Numbered from the stretch's first letter, positions 1-10,088 are shown. The stretch is DNA of 64,000 bases from DATLSM01 sp963722965 (GCA_963722965.1 CAVROX010000006.1:62001-126000), one strand, 5' to 3'. The notes: a model not told the origin generated them from the sequence alone. A program made the numbers and translations.

Positions 1-687
1 CCGGAGTCGGTGACGGCGGCGCCGAGCTTTTTGCGGATCGCATCTGGCTCATCGAGCACGTAGACCGTGCCCGCCTGGCTGGACCCGCTGGTCGACATCT
101 TTCGCTCGGGCTCCTGGAGGTCCATGATCCGGGCGCCAACCTCGGGCACGCGCAGCTCTGGCTCGACCAGCGTCTCGCCGAAGCGCTCGTTGAAGCGGCG
201 GGCGATCTCCCGCGTCAGCTCGATGTGCTGGCGCTGGTCCTCGCCGACTGGGACCTCGGTCGCCCGGTAGGCGAGCACGTCGGCCGCCTGCAGCACCGGG
301 TAAAAGAAGAGCGCCGCGGAGGCCAGCTCGCGCTGGCGCGCCGACTTGTCCTTGAACTGGTGCATGCGGTTGAGGTCGCCGTGGGCGGTGAGGGCTGAAA
401 GCAGCCAGGTCAGCTCGGTGTGCTCGCGCACGTCGGACTGGCGGAAGAGGATGCAGCGATCGGGATCAAGGCCGGCGGCGATCAGGATCGCGGTCGTGTC
501 GTAGAGGCGCTCGCGCAGCTCGCTCGGGTCATAGGCTGACCGAGATCGCATGCAGGTCGACGATGCAAAAGATCGCTGGCTCGCCCCGCTCCTGGCCCTC
601 GACGTACTGGCGGATCGCTCCGATGTAGTTACCGAGGTGCTTGCGGCCGGTCGGCTGTATCCCCGAGAAGACAATCGGCTGGGACAT
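1..687 (-). CDS. trpS: Tryptophan--tRNA ligase (C-terminal part outside window; one frameshift)
   Basis: This class I aminoacyl-tRNA synthetase charges tRNA-Trp in the cytoplasm. Translation from the ATG at 687 gives MSQPIVFSGIQPTGRKHLGN, which contains the HIGH-equivalent PTGRKHLGN, then IFCIVDLHAIS. The KMSTS signature (ERKMSTSGSSQ) lies near 85-110. The reading frame breaks near 535-540: LHAISV runs to a stop, while the frame one base away continues as YDPSELRERLYDTTAILIAAG. One extra base therefore splits an otherwise normal gene. The 3' end lies beyond the window start. No strong Shine-Dalgarno sequence is visible. Identity is firm; the break is probably a sequencing error. Confidence 0.9.
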
Positions 688-762
688 CGGCTCGCAGCCT
701 AAGTCATCCAGCGAGCGGCTGAAACGCCCGAAAATGCACGCCGAACTGCCGCCTGCGCGGGG

Positions 763-2371
763 TCAGGCGGTGGCGGGGTCTGCCGCGGGTTCAGCGCAGT
801 CGGCATCGGCGCCGTGGCCGCACTCGCCAGCCGCCGCGGCTCCGCCTGCCGGCACTGCCTCGGCCCGCCTGCGCGGGTTCTCGATCCCGACGCCGGCGAC
901 GATTCCGCCGAGGATCATCAGCAGGCCGGCGATCGCGATGCCGAGGTGAAAGGCCGTGGTCGATGCCTGCTCGGCGGCGCTTTGCACCCGCGCCGCTTCA
1001 AACGCTGCGAGGTTCCCCGTCTGCGGCTCACCCAGCGGCTGTTCCTTTGCCGCCGCGACAGCGTGTCTTGCTGGCGGGCTGAGTGGGCGCGAGCCAAGCT
1101 GGGAATCAAGGGAGGCACCGAAGTGGGCGGAGATGACCGCGCCCGAAAACTGCGATTGCCAGCAGACCGGCCACCCGTGAGATCCCGTTGTTTGCCCCCG
1201 AGGCGACCCCGACGCGGCGCTCATCGACTGAGTCGAGCACGGTCGCGGTCAGCGGCGCGACGGTCGCCGAGAGACCGAGGCCGAAGACGAGGACGGCAGG
1301 TAAAACGTCGGTGGTGTAGTCGGCGTGGGCGCCGATCCGCAGCATCAGCAGCAGGCCAAATCCGGCGACGATCGGTCCTGCCGTCATCGGCAGGCGGGGG
1401 CCGGTTCCCGAGGCCAGCTTGCCCCAGCGGGGTGAGAGGAAAAAGAGGATCAAAGAGACCGGGGTCGTCGCCAGGCCCGCCTGCAGGGGCGAGTAGCCAA
1501 CGATCTGCTGGAGAAAGAGACCGATGAAAAAGAGGCCCCCGATCAGCCCGGCGTAGGCGGCGAAGGTGGTCAGGTTGGCCACCGCGAAGTTGCGGACCTT
1601 AAACAGGGCGAGGTCGAGCATCGGCTGGCGGGCGCGCGCCTCGTGCAGCACAAAACCCGCAAAGCAGACGATGCCCACGATCAGGGGAGCCCAGACCAAG
1701 GGCTCACCCCAGCCGTGGGTCGGCTCCTCGATCAGGGCGAATACCGGCCCGCCGAGCCCCGCCGCCGAGAGCGCGATCCCAAGCCAGTCGATCCCGCGCA
1801 GAGCGTCGGGGTCGCGGCTCTCGCGCACCGAGTGCAGGGTGAGCGCCACGGTGGCAGCGATCAGCGGAATGTTGACCCAAAAAATCGCCCGCCAAGAGAA
1901 CAGCCCGACAAGTGCACCGCCGCCCGCCGGCCCGATCACCGTCGCGATCCCGGTCCAGGCGGTCCAGGTGCCGACCGCCTTTCCCCGCGACTCGCCGGCG
2001 AAGGTGGCAGCGACGATCGCCAGGGAGCCGGGTACGAGCAGCGCCCCGGCGATCCCCTGCAGGGCGCGGAGACCGATCAGGAAACCGGCGCTGGGGGCGA
2101 GCGCGCAGAGCATCGAGGTGAGGCCGAAGCCGAGCAGGCCGAGCGTGAACATCCGCCGCCGGCCGAACTGATCGCCGAGGCTACCGCCGACCAACAGCAG
2201 AGAGACCAGGGTGAGCATGTAGGCCTCGACTACCCATTGCTGCCCCGCCAAGCCGATGCCGAGCCCGTGGCTGATCGAGGGCAGCGCCACGTTGACGACG
2301 GTCGAGTCGAGGAAGACCACGGTCGAGCCGAGGATCGTCGCGATCAGCGTCAGTCGCTGTTGGCGGGACAC
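763..2371 (-). CDS. MFS transporter, DHA2 (EmrB/QacA) family; one frameshift
   Basis: Predicted 14-helix inner-membrane drug/proton antiporter. It starts at a GTG (2371) with a helix carrying FLDSTVVNVALPSI. Motif A appears as GGSLGDQFGRRRMF in the loop after helix 2, and a motif C-like GPAGGGALVG sits in helix 5. The main frame runs to about 1140 and reads SGANNGISRVAGLLAIAVFG. The neighbouring frame then continues as AVISAHFGASLD, through a last helix (GIAIAGLLMILGGIVAGVG), to a stop at 763. One extra base near 1141 explains the break. The restored length of about 535 residues suits DHA2 proteins. The substrate cannot be inferred. Confidence 0.82.
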
Positions 2372-2398
2372 CGGTTGCGAGTCTAGGCGGGGTCCGCC

Positions 2399-2704
2399 TC
2401 ACGCATCGCCGGGTCCATTCTGAGACTGAGAATGATCCCGAGGATGCCTCATCTCCGCGGGAGTGTGGGCCTCAGTGCAGCGACGCGATGCCGCCGGCAT
2501 CGACGACCGCGCGGCGGCCGATGGCTGGGCTGCCCTGGTTGGCTTCGAGCCGTTTCGCGGGATGTGCCGGACGTAGGCGGTCACGTCGTCCTCGCGGTTG
2601 GCGTGCAGCTGCATGAGCATGAGCAGCCGGTTGGCGCGCTCGCGGTTCTTGGGTCCGTAGGCACGGACTCGAGCTTTGCTCCACGTCTTACCCTTCGTCG
2701 CCAT
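2399..2704 (-). CDS. Small basic hypothetical protein
   Basis: 101-residue reading frame between the MFS gene and the RCC1 gene, same strand as both. The first half (MATKGKTWSKARVRAYGPKN and on to about residue 47) looks like real coding sequence: charged, amphipathic, with an LLMLMQLH stretch. The second half is a low-complexity Ser/Ala/Arg tail, so the true end may be elsewhere if a frameshift lies within it. No family is recognised. Only a weak GGA precedes the ATG. A chance frame in GC-rich DNA is not excluded. Confidence 0.35.
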   Translation of the reverse strand: MATKGKTWSKARVRAYGPKNRERANRLLMLMQLHANREDDVTAYVRHIPRNGSKPTRAAQPSAAARSSMPAASRRCTEAHTPAEMRHPRDHSQSQNGPGDA

Positions 2705-2770
2705 TCCAGGCGACGAAGCTGGGCTTCAGCCAGACAGAATGCTCACCTCGATGCGACGGGCGGGTCGACC

Positions 2771-4729
2771 CTAGCGAACAATCGTGAAACTGAGCGACCG
2801 CGGCTTCGATCGCGAGCCGCCCACACTCGCCGTGGCGGTCAGTTTGTATTGGCCCGGCCTCAGCTTTTTGTGGCGCGAGATTCGGCCCTGGAAGACGACC
2901 CGGTCGGTGCCGGGGTGGCCGGTGAAGCTGAGCGTGGCGACCGCACCCGAGCGCTTGCTTTTAGGACCGCTCCCGCGCCTGGTGAAGGCTAAGCTCACCG
3001 CTGCCTTCGTATTTAGCTTGAAGCTCAAGGTCGTGCCGAGTGGGGCCTGCCTTCCCCCCCCTCGCACTGATAACGAACTCACCTTGGCGAGCTCGTCCCC
3101 CTCCCGCCAGCGGCTGTGGGACTGACGCAGCTTGCTGATCGCCGGTGCGGCTGAAATCTTCAGCGAGATCGGTCGGCTCTGCGCGGTAATCCCGAAGCGG
3201 TCGCTGACGCTCAAGATGACCAGGCCCGCGCCCGCCGCCGTCGGGGCACCACTGATCCGGCCGCTGACAGGGTTGATGGTCAGTCCGCCCGGCAGCCCAC
3301 TCGCATACCAGGAGTAGGGCGCGGTGCCGCCTTCCGCCGTGGCGGTGGCGTTGTATGGGGCACCAACCCGCCCACCGGGGAGCGGGCCGCTCGTGACGGC
3401 AAGGTCGGCGATTACTGCCAGAGTGAAATAGTTCGTTGCCCCGGGCGCTACGGTGTCGATCGTGGTGCCCGCGGGCAGGTCGACTAGGGTTGGCGTCGGG
3501 TTGGGTTGGAAAACGCCACTATTGGTAGCGCTGCCCAGTTGGCCGTCAGAGTTGTCGCCGAAAGCGTAGAGCTGCCCGCTTGAGGTCAGCACCAGGCTGT
3601 GAGTAGCGCCGGCGGCGATCTCGCTCACCGGGCCGCTGGCCCCCGGCAGGGTGACCAGGGTCGGGGTCGGGTTGGGTGTGCTGGTGCCCTCGTTGGTGGT
3701 GTTGCCCAGCTGGCCGGACTCATTGTTTCCGAAGGCGTAGAGCTGTCCGCTCGAGGTCAGCGCCAGGCTGTGATTTCCGCCGGCGGCGATCTCGCTCACC
3801 GGGCCGCTGGCGCCCGGCAGGGTGACCAGGGTCGGGGTCGGGTTGGGTGTGCTGGTGCCCTCGTTGGTGGTGTTGCCCAGCTGGCCGGCGAAGTTGTCGC
3901 CGAATGCGTAGAGCTGTCCGCTCGAGGTCAGCACCAGGCTGTGGTTGTAACCGGCGGCGACCTCGCTCACCGGGCCGCTGGCCCCCGGCAGGTTGACCAG
4001 GGTCGGGGTCGGGTTGGGTGTGCTGGTGCCCTCGTTGGTGGTGTTGCCCAGCTGGCCGGCGAAGTTGTCGCCAAAGGCGTAGAGCTGTCCGCTCGAGGTC
4101 AGCACCAGGCAGTGGTCACCGCCGGAGGCGATCTCGCCCACCGGGCCGCTGGCGCCCGGCAGGCTGACCAGGGTCGGGGTCGGGTTGGGTTCTTCGGTGC
4201 CCTCGTTGGTGGTGTTACCGAGCTGACCAAAATGGTTGGAACCGAAGGCGTAGAGTTGTCCGCTCGAGGTCAGCGCCAGGCTCTCAAGTTCGCCGGCGGC
4301 GATCTCGCTCACCGGGCCGCTGGCGCCCGGCAGGGTGACCAGGGTCGGGGTCGGATTGGGTGTGCTTGTGCCCTCGTTGGTGGTGTTGCCCAGCTGGCCG
4401 GATATGTTGGAGCCAAAGGCGTAGAGCTGTCCGCTCGAGGTCAGCACCAGGCTGTGACCCCCGCCGGCGGCGATCTCGCTCACCGGGCCGCTGGCCCCCG
4501 GCAGGCTGACCAGGGTCGGGGTCGGGTTGGGTGTGCTGGTGCCCTCGTTGGTGGTGTTGCCCAGCTGGCCGGCGAAGTTGTCGCCAAAGGCGTAGAGCTG
4601 TCCGGCGCTCGTCGCAGCGACGGAGGTGGGCGGTGCCGCGCCCATCGTCAGCGCAATCAGCGCCGCGAGGATTGCCGGTCCGCCCTTGAGCCTGGGGCCG
4701 GCCGATTGGCTGTGCCTTAGCGTCGGCAT
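2771..4729 (-). CDS. Secreted RCC1-repeat beta-propeller with Ig-like domain
   Basis: Predicted exported surface protein. The start chosen is the ATG at 4729, which has GAGAGG five bases upstream; an in-frame ATG at 4765 would add 12 residues before the signal peptide. After the signal sequence (hydrophobic core ILAALIALTMGAA) come seven RCC1-type units of 57 residues, each built on TSSGQLYAFGxNxxGQLGN, together enough for one seven-bladed propeller. A putative Ig domain follows (GTAPYSWYASGLPGGLTI). A C-terminal beta-domain ends in GRISRHKKLRPGQYKLTATA. The first six repeats are nearly identical in DNA, indicating recent duplication or gene conversion. Binding partner unknown. Confidence 0.82.
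   Translation of the reverse strand: MPTLRHSQSAGPRLKGGPAILAALIALTMGAAPPTSVAATSAGQLYAFGDNFAGQLGNTTNEGTSTPNPTPTLVSLPGASGPVSEIAAGGGHSLVLTSSGQLYAFGSNISGQLGNTTNEGTSTPNPTPTLVTLPGASGPVSEIAAGELESLALTSSGQLYAFGSNHFGQLGNTTNEGTEEPNPTPTLVSLPGASGPVGEIASGGDHCLVLTSSGQLYAFGDNFAGQLGNTTNEGTSTPNPTPTLVNLPGASGPVSEVAAGYNHSLVLTSSGQLYAFGDNFAGQLGNTTNEGTSTPNPTPTLVTLPGASGPVSEIAAGGNHSLALTSSGQLYAFGNNESGQLGNTTNEGTSTPNPTPTLVTLPGASGPVSEIAAGATHSLVLTSSGQLYAFGDNSDGQLGSATNSGVFQPNPTPTLVDLPAGTTIDTVAPGATNYFTLAVIADLAVTSGPLPGGRVGAPYNATATAEGGTAPYSWYASGLPGGLTINPVSGRISGAPTAAGAGLVILSVSDRFGITAQSRPISLKISAAPAISKLRQSHSRWREGDELAKVSSLSVRGGGRQAPLGTTLSFKLNTKAAVSLAFTRRGSGPKSKRSGAVATLSFTGHPGTDRVVFQGRISRHKKLRPGQYKLTATASVGGSRSKPRSLSFTIVR
2900..4615 (-). 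repeat. Seven tandem 171-bp RCC1-coding repeats
   Basis: Inside the RCC1 gene the same 171-bp unit recurs with few changes, for example the complement of gggccgctggcgcccggcag and of gtgccctcgttggtggtgtt in nearly every unit. The approximate core of the array is 3470-4615; the last unit (3430-3600) is the most diverged. Such an array is prone to unequal crossing-over and to assembly collapse, so the copy number may not be exact. The bounds given include the downstream Ig-coding part. Confidence 0.6.
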
Positions 4730-4943
4730 CTGGGCCTCTCGAACAGCGCGCGGTCCCACCCGCATCCCAGCGATCTTACCAACCGCCCTCAGTCACTCTC
4801 GGGGGCGACTGACCGCAAGCGCAACCGCGTAACCCAATCGGGTAATGAGGGGGCGGGGTCAGCCCGCAAGATGGCTCCCGGGCGAGCCCTCGCGGCGCTT
4901 CGCGCGGCGGGCGGCTGGAACAATCCAGGCAGGTGATCTGCTG

Positions 4944-5829
4944 ATGGCAAGAGCGATCTGGACCGGGTCGATCAGCTTCGGGCTCCTCAACGTGCCCGTT
5001 CGGCTCTACAGCGCGGTGGCCCGCCGCGGCATCTCGCTGCGCGAGATCCGCGAGTCCGACGGCGCCCGCATCCGCCACCGCCGGGTCGCCGAAGGGACCG
5101 ATGAGGAGGTCCCCTACGAGGCGATCGTCAAGGCCTTCGAGATCGCGCCCGACCGCTACGTGCCGCTCACCAAGGATGGAGTTGGAGTCGCTCAGCCCGC
5201 AGAAGAGCCGCGCGATCGAGGTCCAGGACTTCGTCGATCTCGGCGAGATCGACCCGATCTACTTCGACAGCCCCTACTACCTGGGACCGGCCGAGGGGGC
5301 CGAGAAGGCCTACTCACTGCTGGCGCGGGCGATGGAGGGCTCGGGCAAGGTGGCGATCGCCCGCTTCGTCTTCCGCAACAAGGAGCACCTCGCCGCGATT
5401 CGCCCGGCCGACGGCGTGCTGACCCTGACCACGATGCGCTTCGCCGACGAGGTGGTGCAGCCCTCGGAGCTGGAGGACGTGCTTCCCGACCGAATGCCGA
5501 AGGTCTCCAAGCGCGAGGTCGAGATGGCGGAGAAGCTGATCGAGTCGCTGACCCGCCGCTTCGATCCGACCGCCTACCGCGACGAGTACCGCGAGGAACT
5601 GATGGCGCTGATCGAACGCAAGGCCGAAGGCAGGGAGCTGGTGGGGGCGCCGAGCGGCGAAGCCAGGCAGGCGACCAGGGCCCCCGACCTGATGGCGGCG
5701 CTGGAGGAGAGCATCGCCGCGGTGCAAGGCAAACTCGGGGAGCCAGCCAAAGCAGCGAGCAAGCGACGCGCACCGGCGAGCGGCAAAAAACGCGCCGGCA
5801 CCCGCGCCAAATCGAAGTCCTCAAAATAG
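4944..5829 (+). CDS. ku: Non-homologous end-joining protein Ku; one frameshift
   Basis: Bacterial Ku binds DNA double-strand ends as a homodimer and recruits LigD. The ATG at 4944 is preceded by AGGTGA seven bases upstream and opens MARAIWTGSISFGLLNVPVR, the classic Ku N-terminus. The frame breaks near 5178: RYVPLTKD passes into the neighbouring frame as ELESLSPQKSRAIEVQDFVD, and one extra G accounts for it. The rest reads through IDPIYFDSPYYLGP to a Lys/Arg/Ala-rich tail typical of actinobacterial Ku. Restored length is about 295 residues. The LigD polymerase gene starts 3 nt after the stop, forming a two-gene repair operon. Confidence 0.9.
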
Positions 5830-5832
5830 CCG

Positions 5833-6750
5833 GTGGGCGAAGAGCGCCAGGTCGAGGTCGACGGCCGTGAGCTGCGGCTCACAAACCTCGACAAGGTCCT
5901 TTACCCGAAGACCGGCTTCACCAAGGGCGAGATGGTGGACTACTACGCCAAGGTGGCGGGGGCGATGATCCCCCACCTCGCGGGGCGGGCGGTGACTCTG
6001 CGCCGCTTTCCCGAAGGGGTCGCCGAGGCCGGGGCCGCCTTCTTTGAGAAGCGCTGCCCCAAGCACCGGCCGCCGTGGGTAAAGACGGCGAGTGTGCTGG
6101 CCGGACCACGCGCCGGCAGGATCGACTTCTGCGTCTGCGAAGACCTGCCGACCCTGGTCTGGATGGCGCAGCTGGCGGCGATCGAGCTGCACCCCTCGCT
6201 CTCCCTCGCCCAAGCGCCCGATCGGCCCACCGTGCTTGCCTTTGACCTCGACCCGGGCGCCCCGGCTAATGTCCTCGACTGCTGCCGGGTGGCGCTGCGA
6301 GTGCGCGAGATCTTCGAGCACTTCGAGCTTGGGTGTTTCCCGAAGACCTCGGGTTCAAAGGGCCTGCAGGTCTACGTGCCGCTCAACAACGAGGATGCGA
6401 GCTACGAGAAGACCAAACCGTTCGCCAAAGCGATCGCCCAGCTACTCGAGAAACAGACGCCCGATCAGGTCGTCTCGAAGATGAAGAAGGTCGAACGAGA
6501 GGGCAAGGTCTTCGTCGACTGGTCCCAAAACCATCGCCGCAAAACCACGATCGCGGTCTACTCGCTGCGAGCCCGCGAGCGTCCCACCGCGTCCACCCCG
6601 ATCACCTGGGAGGAGGTCGAGCAGGCCCTCAGCAACGGCGATCCGGATCTGCTCGTCTATGAGGCGGGCGAGGTGCTGGAGCGGATCGGGGCCCACGGCG
6701 ACCTCTTCGCCCCGGTGCTCGAGCTAAGCCAGCGGCTTCCGCGGCTCTGA
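5833..6750 (+). CDS. ligD: LigD-type polymerase/primase (PolDom) protein
   Basis: Stand-alone archaeo-eukaryotic primase-like polymerase domain of the LigD family. It fills and extends broken ends during Ku-dependent joining. It starts at a GTG 3 nt after ku. The N-terminus VEVDGRELRLTNLDKVLYP is diagnostic of LigD-Pol. The metal-binding DxD pair is visible in LAFDLDPG, and the nucleotide-binding loop in FPKTSGSKGLQVYVPL. At 305 residues it holds only this domain; no ATP-ligase or 3'-phosphoesterase domain is fused, so a separate ligase must be encoded elsewhere. The symbol refers to the polymerase part only. Confidence 0.9.
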   Translation: MGEERQVEVDGRELRLTNLDKVLYPKTGFTKGEMVDYYAKVAGAMIPHLAGRAVTLRRFPEGVAEAGAAFFEKRCPKHRPPWVKTASVLAGPRAGRIDFCVCEDLPTLVWMAQLAAIELHPSLSLAQAPDRPTVLAFDLDPGAPANVLDCCRVALRVREIFEHFELGCFPKTSGSKGLQVYVPLNNEDASYEKTKPFAKAIAQLLEKQTPDQVVSKMKKVEREGKVFVDWSQNHRRKTTIAVYSLRARERPTASTPITWEEVEQALSNGDPDLLVYEAGEVLERIGAHGDLFAPVLELSQRLPRL

Positions 6751-6759
6751 GGCCCCTAT

Positions 6760-8277
6760 CTACAGCCGCTGGCGCACAACCGGCCTGCGCGTCGCCCTCA
6801 CCTCATCCAGTCGACGGACCGGGGTCAGGTAGGGGGCCTTCCTTGCGATCTCTGGGTCCTGCTCTGCCTCGGCAAGGATCTGCTCGATCGCCTCGGCGAA
6901 GGCGTCGAGGCTCTCCTTGGTCTCGGTCTCGGTCGGCTCGATCATCAGCGCCTCCTCGACCAGCAGAGGGAAGTAGACCGTCGGCGGATGGAAGCCGAAG
7001 TCAAGCAGGCGCTTGGCCAGGTCAAGCGTGCTCACGCCCAGCTCGCGCTTGATCGGCGCCCCGCTGAGGACAAACTCGTGCATGCAGTGGCGGTCAAATG
7101 CAACCGGCAGCCGTTCCCCGGCGCGGCCCTCGGCGAGCCGCGCCTTCAGGTAGTTGGCATTCAGCACCGCGGTCTCCGATGCCTCGGCGAGCCCGTCAGC
7201 ACCGAGGCTGAGGATGTAGGCATAAGCGCGGACAAAGACGCCGAAGTTGCCCTGAAAGCCGCGCAGACGACCGATCGATTTCGGCCGGTCGAAGTCGAGA
7301 TCGAAGGTCGGACCGCCGCCGTTGGTGTCCGCGCGGCGCACAACCTGGGGTCGCGGCAGGAAGGGCTCGATCCGCTCGGAGACCGCGATCGGCCCCGCAC
7401 CCGGCCCGCCGCCGCCGTGCGGCTGGCTGAAGGACTTGTGCAGGTTGACGTGGACGATGTCAAAGCCCATTTCCCCGGGGCGCGAGTGGCCCATCACCGC
7501 GTTTAGGTTGGCGCCGTCGTAATAGAGGGTCCCCCCCGCCCCGTGGATCAGGGCGGCGATCTCGGCAATGTTCTCGTCAAACAGACCCAGGGTGTTGGGG
7601 TTGGTCAGCATCAGGCAGGCGACCTCATCGTCGATCCTTGCCCGCAGATCGTCCATATCCACGCCGCCACGCTCGTCGGTCGCGACCTTGACCGCCTCAT
7701 AGCCTGCCATCGTCACCGACGCCGGATTTGTCCCGTGTGAGGTGTCGGGGGCAAGCACCTTGGTCCGCCGCTCACCGCGGTCGGCGTGAAAAGCGCGGGT
7801 CAAGAGCAGGCCGGCCAGCTCACCGTGGGAGCCGGCGGAGGGCTGCAGGCTGACGTGGGGTAGACCGCAGATCTCAGCCAGCGACTCCTGCAGTAGCCAC
7901 ATCAACTCCAGCGCGCCCTGGGCGCGGCGCGGGTCCTGCGCTGGGTGTAGGCGGGCGTGACCGGGCAGCGCCGCCACCCGCTCGTTGAGCCGCGGGTTGT
8001 GCTTCATCGTGCAGGAACCGAGCGGGTACAGGCCGGTGTCGAGGTCGAAGTTGCGCCGCGAGAGGCGGTTGTAGTGGCGGACGATCTCGGGCTCTGATAC
8101 CTCCGGCATGCGCGGCGCTTCAGAGCGCAGCAGTTTGGCCGGGATCAGCTCCTCGAGCGGGGGCTCGGGCACGCCTGCCGCGGGCAGCGTCGCGGCGCGA
8201 CGCCCGGGCTTTGACTTCTCAAAGATCGTTTTGGCCCGTTCGCGCTGTAGCGGGGCACCCGCAACTGGCCCGCTCAT
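6760..8277 (-). CDS. gcvPB: Glycine dehydrogenase (decarboxylating) subunit 2
   Basis: C-terminal-half subunit of the split P-protein. With GcvPA it decarboxylates glycine using PLP and passes the aminomethyl group to lipoyl-GcvH. The PLP-binding lysine is K281 in VHVNLHKSFSQPHGGGGPG. Other family blocks are YPLGSCTMKHNPR near residues 84-96 and the active-site segment around SAGSHGELAG. At 505 residues it is full length with no break. Its ATG overlaps the gcvPA stop (ATGA, 8274-8277), implying translational coupling. It is the last gene of the gcvT-gcvH-gcvPA-gcvPB block. Confidence 0.95.
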   Translation of the reverse strand: MSGPVAGAPLQRERAKTIFEKSKPGRRAATLPAAGVPEPPLEELIPAKLLRSEAPRMPEVSEPEIVRHYNRLSRRNFDLDTGLYPLGSCTMKHNPRLNERVAALPGHARLHPAQDPRRAQGALELMWLLQESLAEICGLPHVSLQPSAGSHGELAGLLLTRAFHADRGERRTKVLAPDTSHGTNPASVTMAGYEAVKVATDERGGVDMDDLRARIDDEVACLMLTNPNTLGLFDENIAEIAALIHGAGGTLYYDGANLNAVMGHSRPGEMGFDIVHVNLHKSFSQPHGGGGPGAGPIAVSERIEPFLPRPQVVRRADTNGGGPTFDLDFDRPKSIGRLRGFQGNFGVFVRAYAYILSLGADGLAEASETAVLNANYLKARLAEGRAGERLPVAFDRHCMHEFVLSGAPIKRELGVSTLDLAKRLLDFGFHPPTVYFPLLVEEALMIEPTETETKESLDAFAEAIEQILAEAEQDPEIARKAPYLTPVRRLDEVRATRRPVVRQRL

Positions 8278-9654
8278 CGTGTCCCGACCTGATTCCCGCT
8301 TCGCTCGGCGGCGATCGCCGCGCCAAGCGCCTCGGCGAGGGCGTCGATCTGGCTCGGTGTGCGGCGCTCGGTGATCGCCACCAGGAGGCCGTCCGCGTAC
8401 TCGGGATAATCGCGGCCGAGCGGGTAACCGGCCGCGATGCCGCGCTCGGCGCAGCGCTCGAGCACGGCCGGAACCGGGGCGTGCAGGCGGACCGCGAACT
8501 CGCGCGCCACCGGCGCCTCGTGCAGCAGCTCGACTCCCTCAACGCCGGCAAGGCGCTCGCGCGCGTAGGCGGTGCGCCGGACCAACAGCTCGCCAAGCTC
8601 GCGCAAGCCCTCTCGACCCAGCCAGGCGAGGTAGACCATCGCCGCCAGCGCGTTCAGCGCCTGCGCGGTGCAGATGTTGTTGGTCGCCCGCTCGCGACGG
8701 ATGTGTTGCTCACGCGTCTGCAACGCCAAGACGAATCCCCGCCGCCCATCGACGTCCTCAGTTTCACCGGCGATCCGGCCGGGCATGCGCCGGAGCTGCT
8801 CCTCGCTGGCACAAAAGAAGCCGATCGAGGGGCCGCCGAAGTCGAGCCGGTTGCCGAGTGGTTGCCCCTCGCCGAGGGCGATGTCAGCGCCCTGCTCACC
8901 GGGCGGTTTGAGGACTCCGAGCGTCATCGGGTCGACCGCGACGACGAGCAGCGCGCCGTGCTCTGAGGCGATCGCAGCGAGCGCCTCGACGTCCTCGACC
9001 GCGCCGAGGAAGTTGGGACTCTGCAGGAACACCGCGGCGGTCTCGCCGTCGACGGCCGCCGCGAGTCCGGCCGCTTCGGTCAGGCCGTCCCCCAGCCCCA
9101 CCTCGACGAGGTCGGCGCCAAAGCCAGCCGAGTAGGTGGCAAGCGCCTCGCGGCTGTGCGGATGGACCCCGCGTGAGACGACGAAACGGCGGCGGCCCGT
9201 CGCCCCGATCGCCAGGTAGGCGGCGGCGGTCATTGCGGAGGGACCCTCGTAGAGGCCGGCATTGGAGACAGCCAGCCCGGTCAGCTCTGCGATCGCCGTC
9301 TGGAACTCGAACATGACCTGAAGCCCGCCTTGGGAGATCTCCGGCTGGTAGGGCGTGTAGGGGGTGAGGAACTCCGAGCGCTGGGTGATCGCGTCGACGA
9401 TCGCCGGCACGTAGTGGTCATACATTCCCGCCCCGAGAAAGCAGACCTCTTGCTCGGCATCGGCGTTGCGCTCCGCCAGCGCCGCCAGGCGCTCGAAGAC
9501 CTCCGCCTCGCCCATCCCAGGCGGCAGGCTCGAGCGGCCGAGCCAGCCGCAGCGGCTCTGGGATCTGCTCAAACAGCTCCTCGACCGCATCGACGCCGAC
9601 CGCGGCGAGCATCTCGGCGCGGTCGGCCGGGGTGGCTGAGGTGTAGCGCGTCAC
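8274..9654 (-). CDS. gcvPA: Glycine dehydrogenase (decarboxylating) subunit 1; one frameshift
   Basis: N-terminal-half subunit of the split P-protein. The likely start is the GTG at 9654 (VTRYTSATPADRAEMLAAVG), which matches the usual GcvPA N-terminus; an in-frame ATG lies six codons upstream. Near 9530 the frame shifts: RLARPLE is followed in the adjacent frame by LPPGMGEAEVFERLAALAER. One extra C explains it. Downstream blocks FLGAGMYDHYVPAIVDAIT and FLTPYTPYQPEISQGGLQ are intact. Restored length is about 460 residues. It lies 36 nt after gcvH and overlaps gcvPB. Confidence 0.9.
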
Positions 9655-9690
9655 CCAGCTAAGGCTACGCAAGCCTGTGGCGGGGCCCTC

Positions 9691-10087
9691 TCAGCCGTTT
9701 TCCAGCAGCTTGCGGTACTCGGCGCCGTCAAGCAGCATCTCGGCCTCGGTTGGGTGGCTCAGCTTCACTTTGACCAGCCAGCCCTCGCCGTAGGGGTCTT
9801 CGTTGATCTGCTCCGGTGCATCGGCGAGAGCCTCGTTGACCTCGATGATCTCCCCCGAGAGGGGAGCGATCACCTCGGAGACGGCCTTGACCGACTCGAC
9901 CTCCGACGTAGGGGGAGTCTTTGGTGATCGTCGCGCCGACCTCCGGCGGGTCGAAGAAGACGACCTCGCCGAGGCTGTCCTGTGCATACCAGGTGATCCC
10001 GAAGGCGGCCCGATCCTCGCCCTCCAACCGAGCCCAGTCGTGCTGGTCGTGATACAGCAGCTCATCCGGGTAGGTGGCATCGGTCAC
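9691..10087 (-). CDS. gcvH: Glycine cleavage system H protein; one frameshift
   Basis: Small lipoyl carrier that shuttles the aminomethyl group between GcvP and GcvT. It starts at a GTG (10087) whose Shine-Dalgarno AAAGGAG lies inside the end of gcvT. The N-terminal half reads HDWARLEGEDRAAFGITWYA and FDPPEVGATITKDSPY. At about 9912 the frame shifts by one base, and the C-terminal half continues SEVESVKAVSEVIAPLSGE, which carries the lipoylation lysine (ESVKA). It ends in WLVKVKLSHPTEAEMLLDG. Restored length of about 131 residues is normal. Confidence 0.9.
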
Positions 10088-10088
10088 T

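Noticed and set aside
3430..4615. CRISPR-like regular repeats
   Set aside because: Units are 171 bp, in frame and protein-coding, with no spacers.
3599..4720. Long repetitive open frame on the plus strand
   Set aside because: It is the antisense shadow of the RCC1 repeats; it has no start signal and no family-like sequence.
9528..9535. Programmed ribosomal frameshifting in gcvPA and similar genes
   Set aside because: Breaks occur in many unrelated genes with no shared slippery motif; sequence error is simpler.
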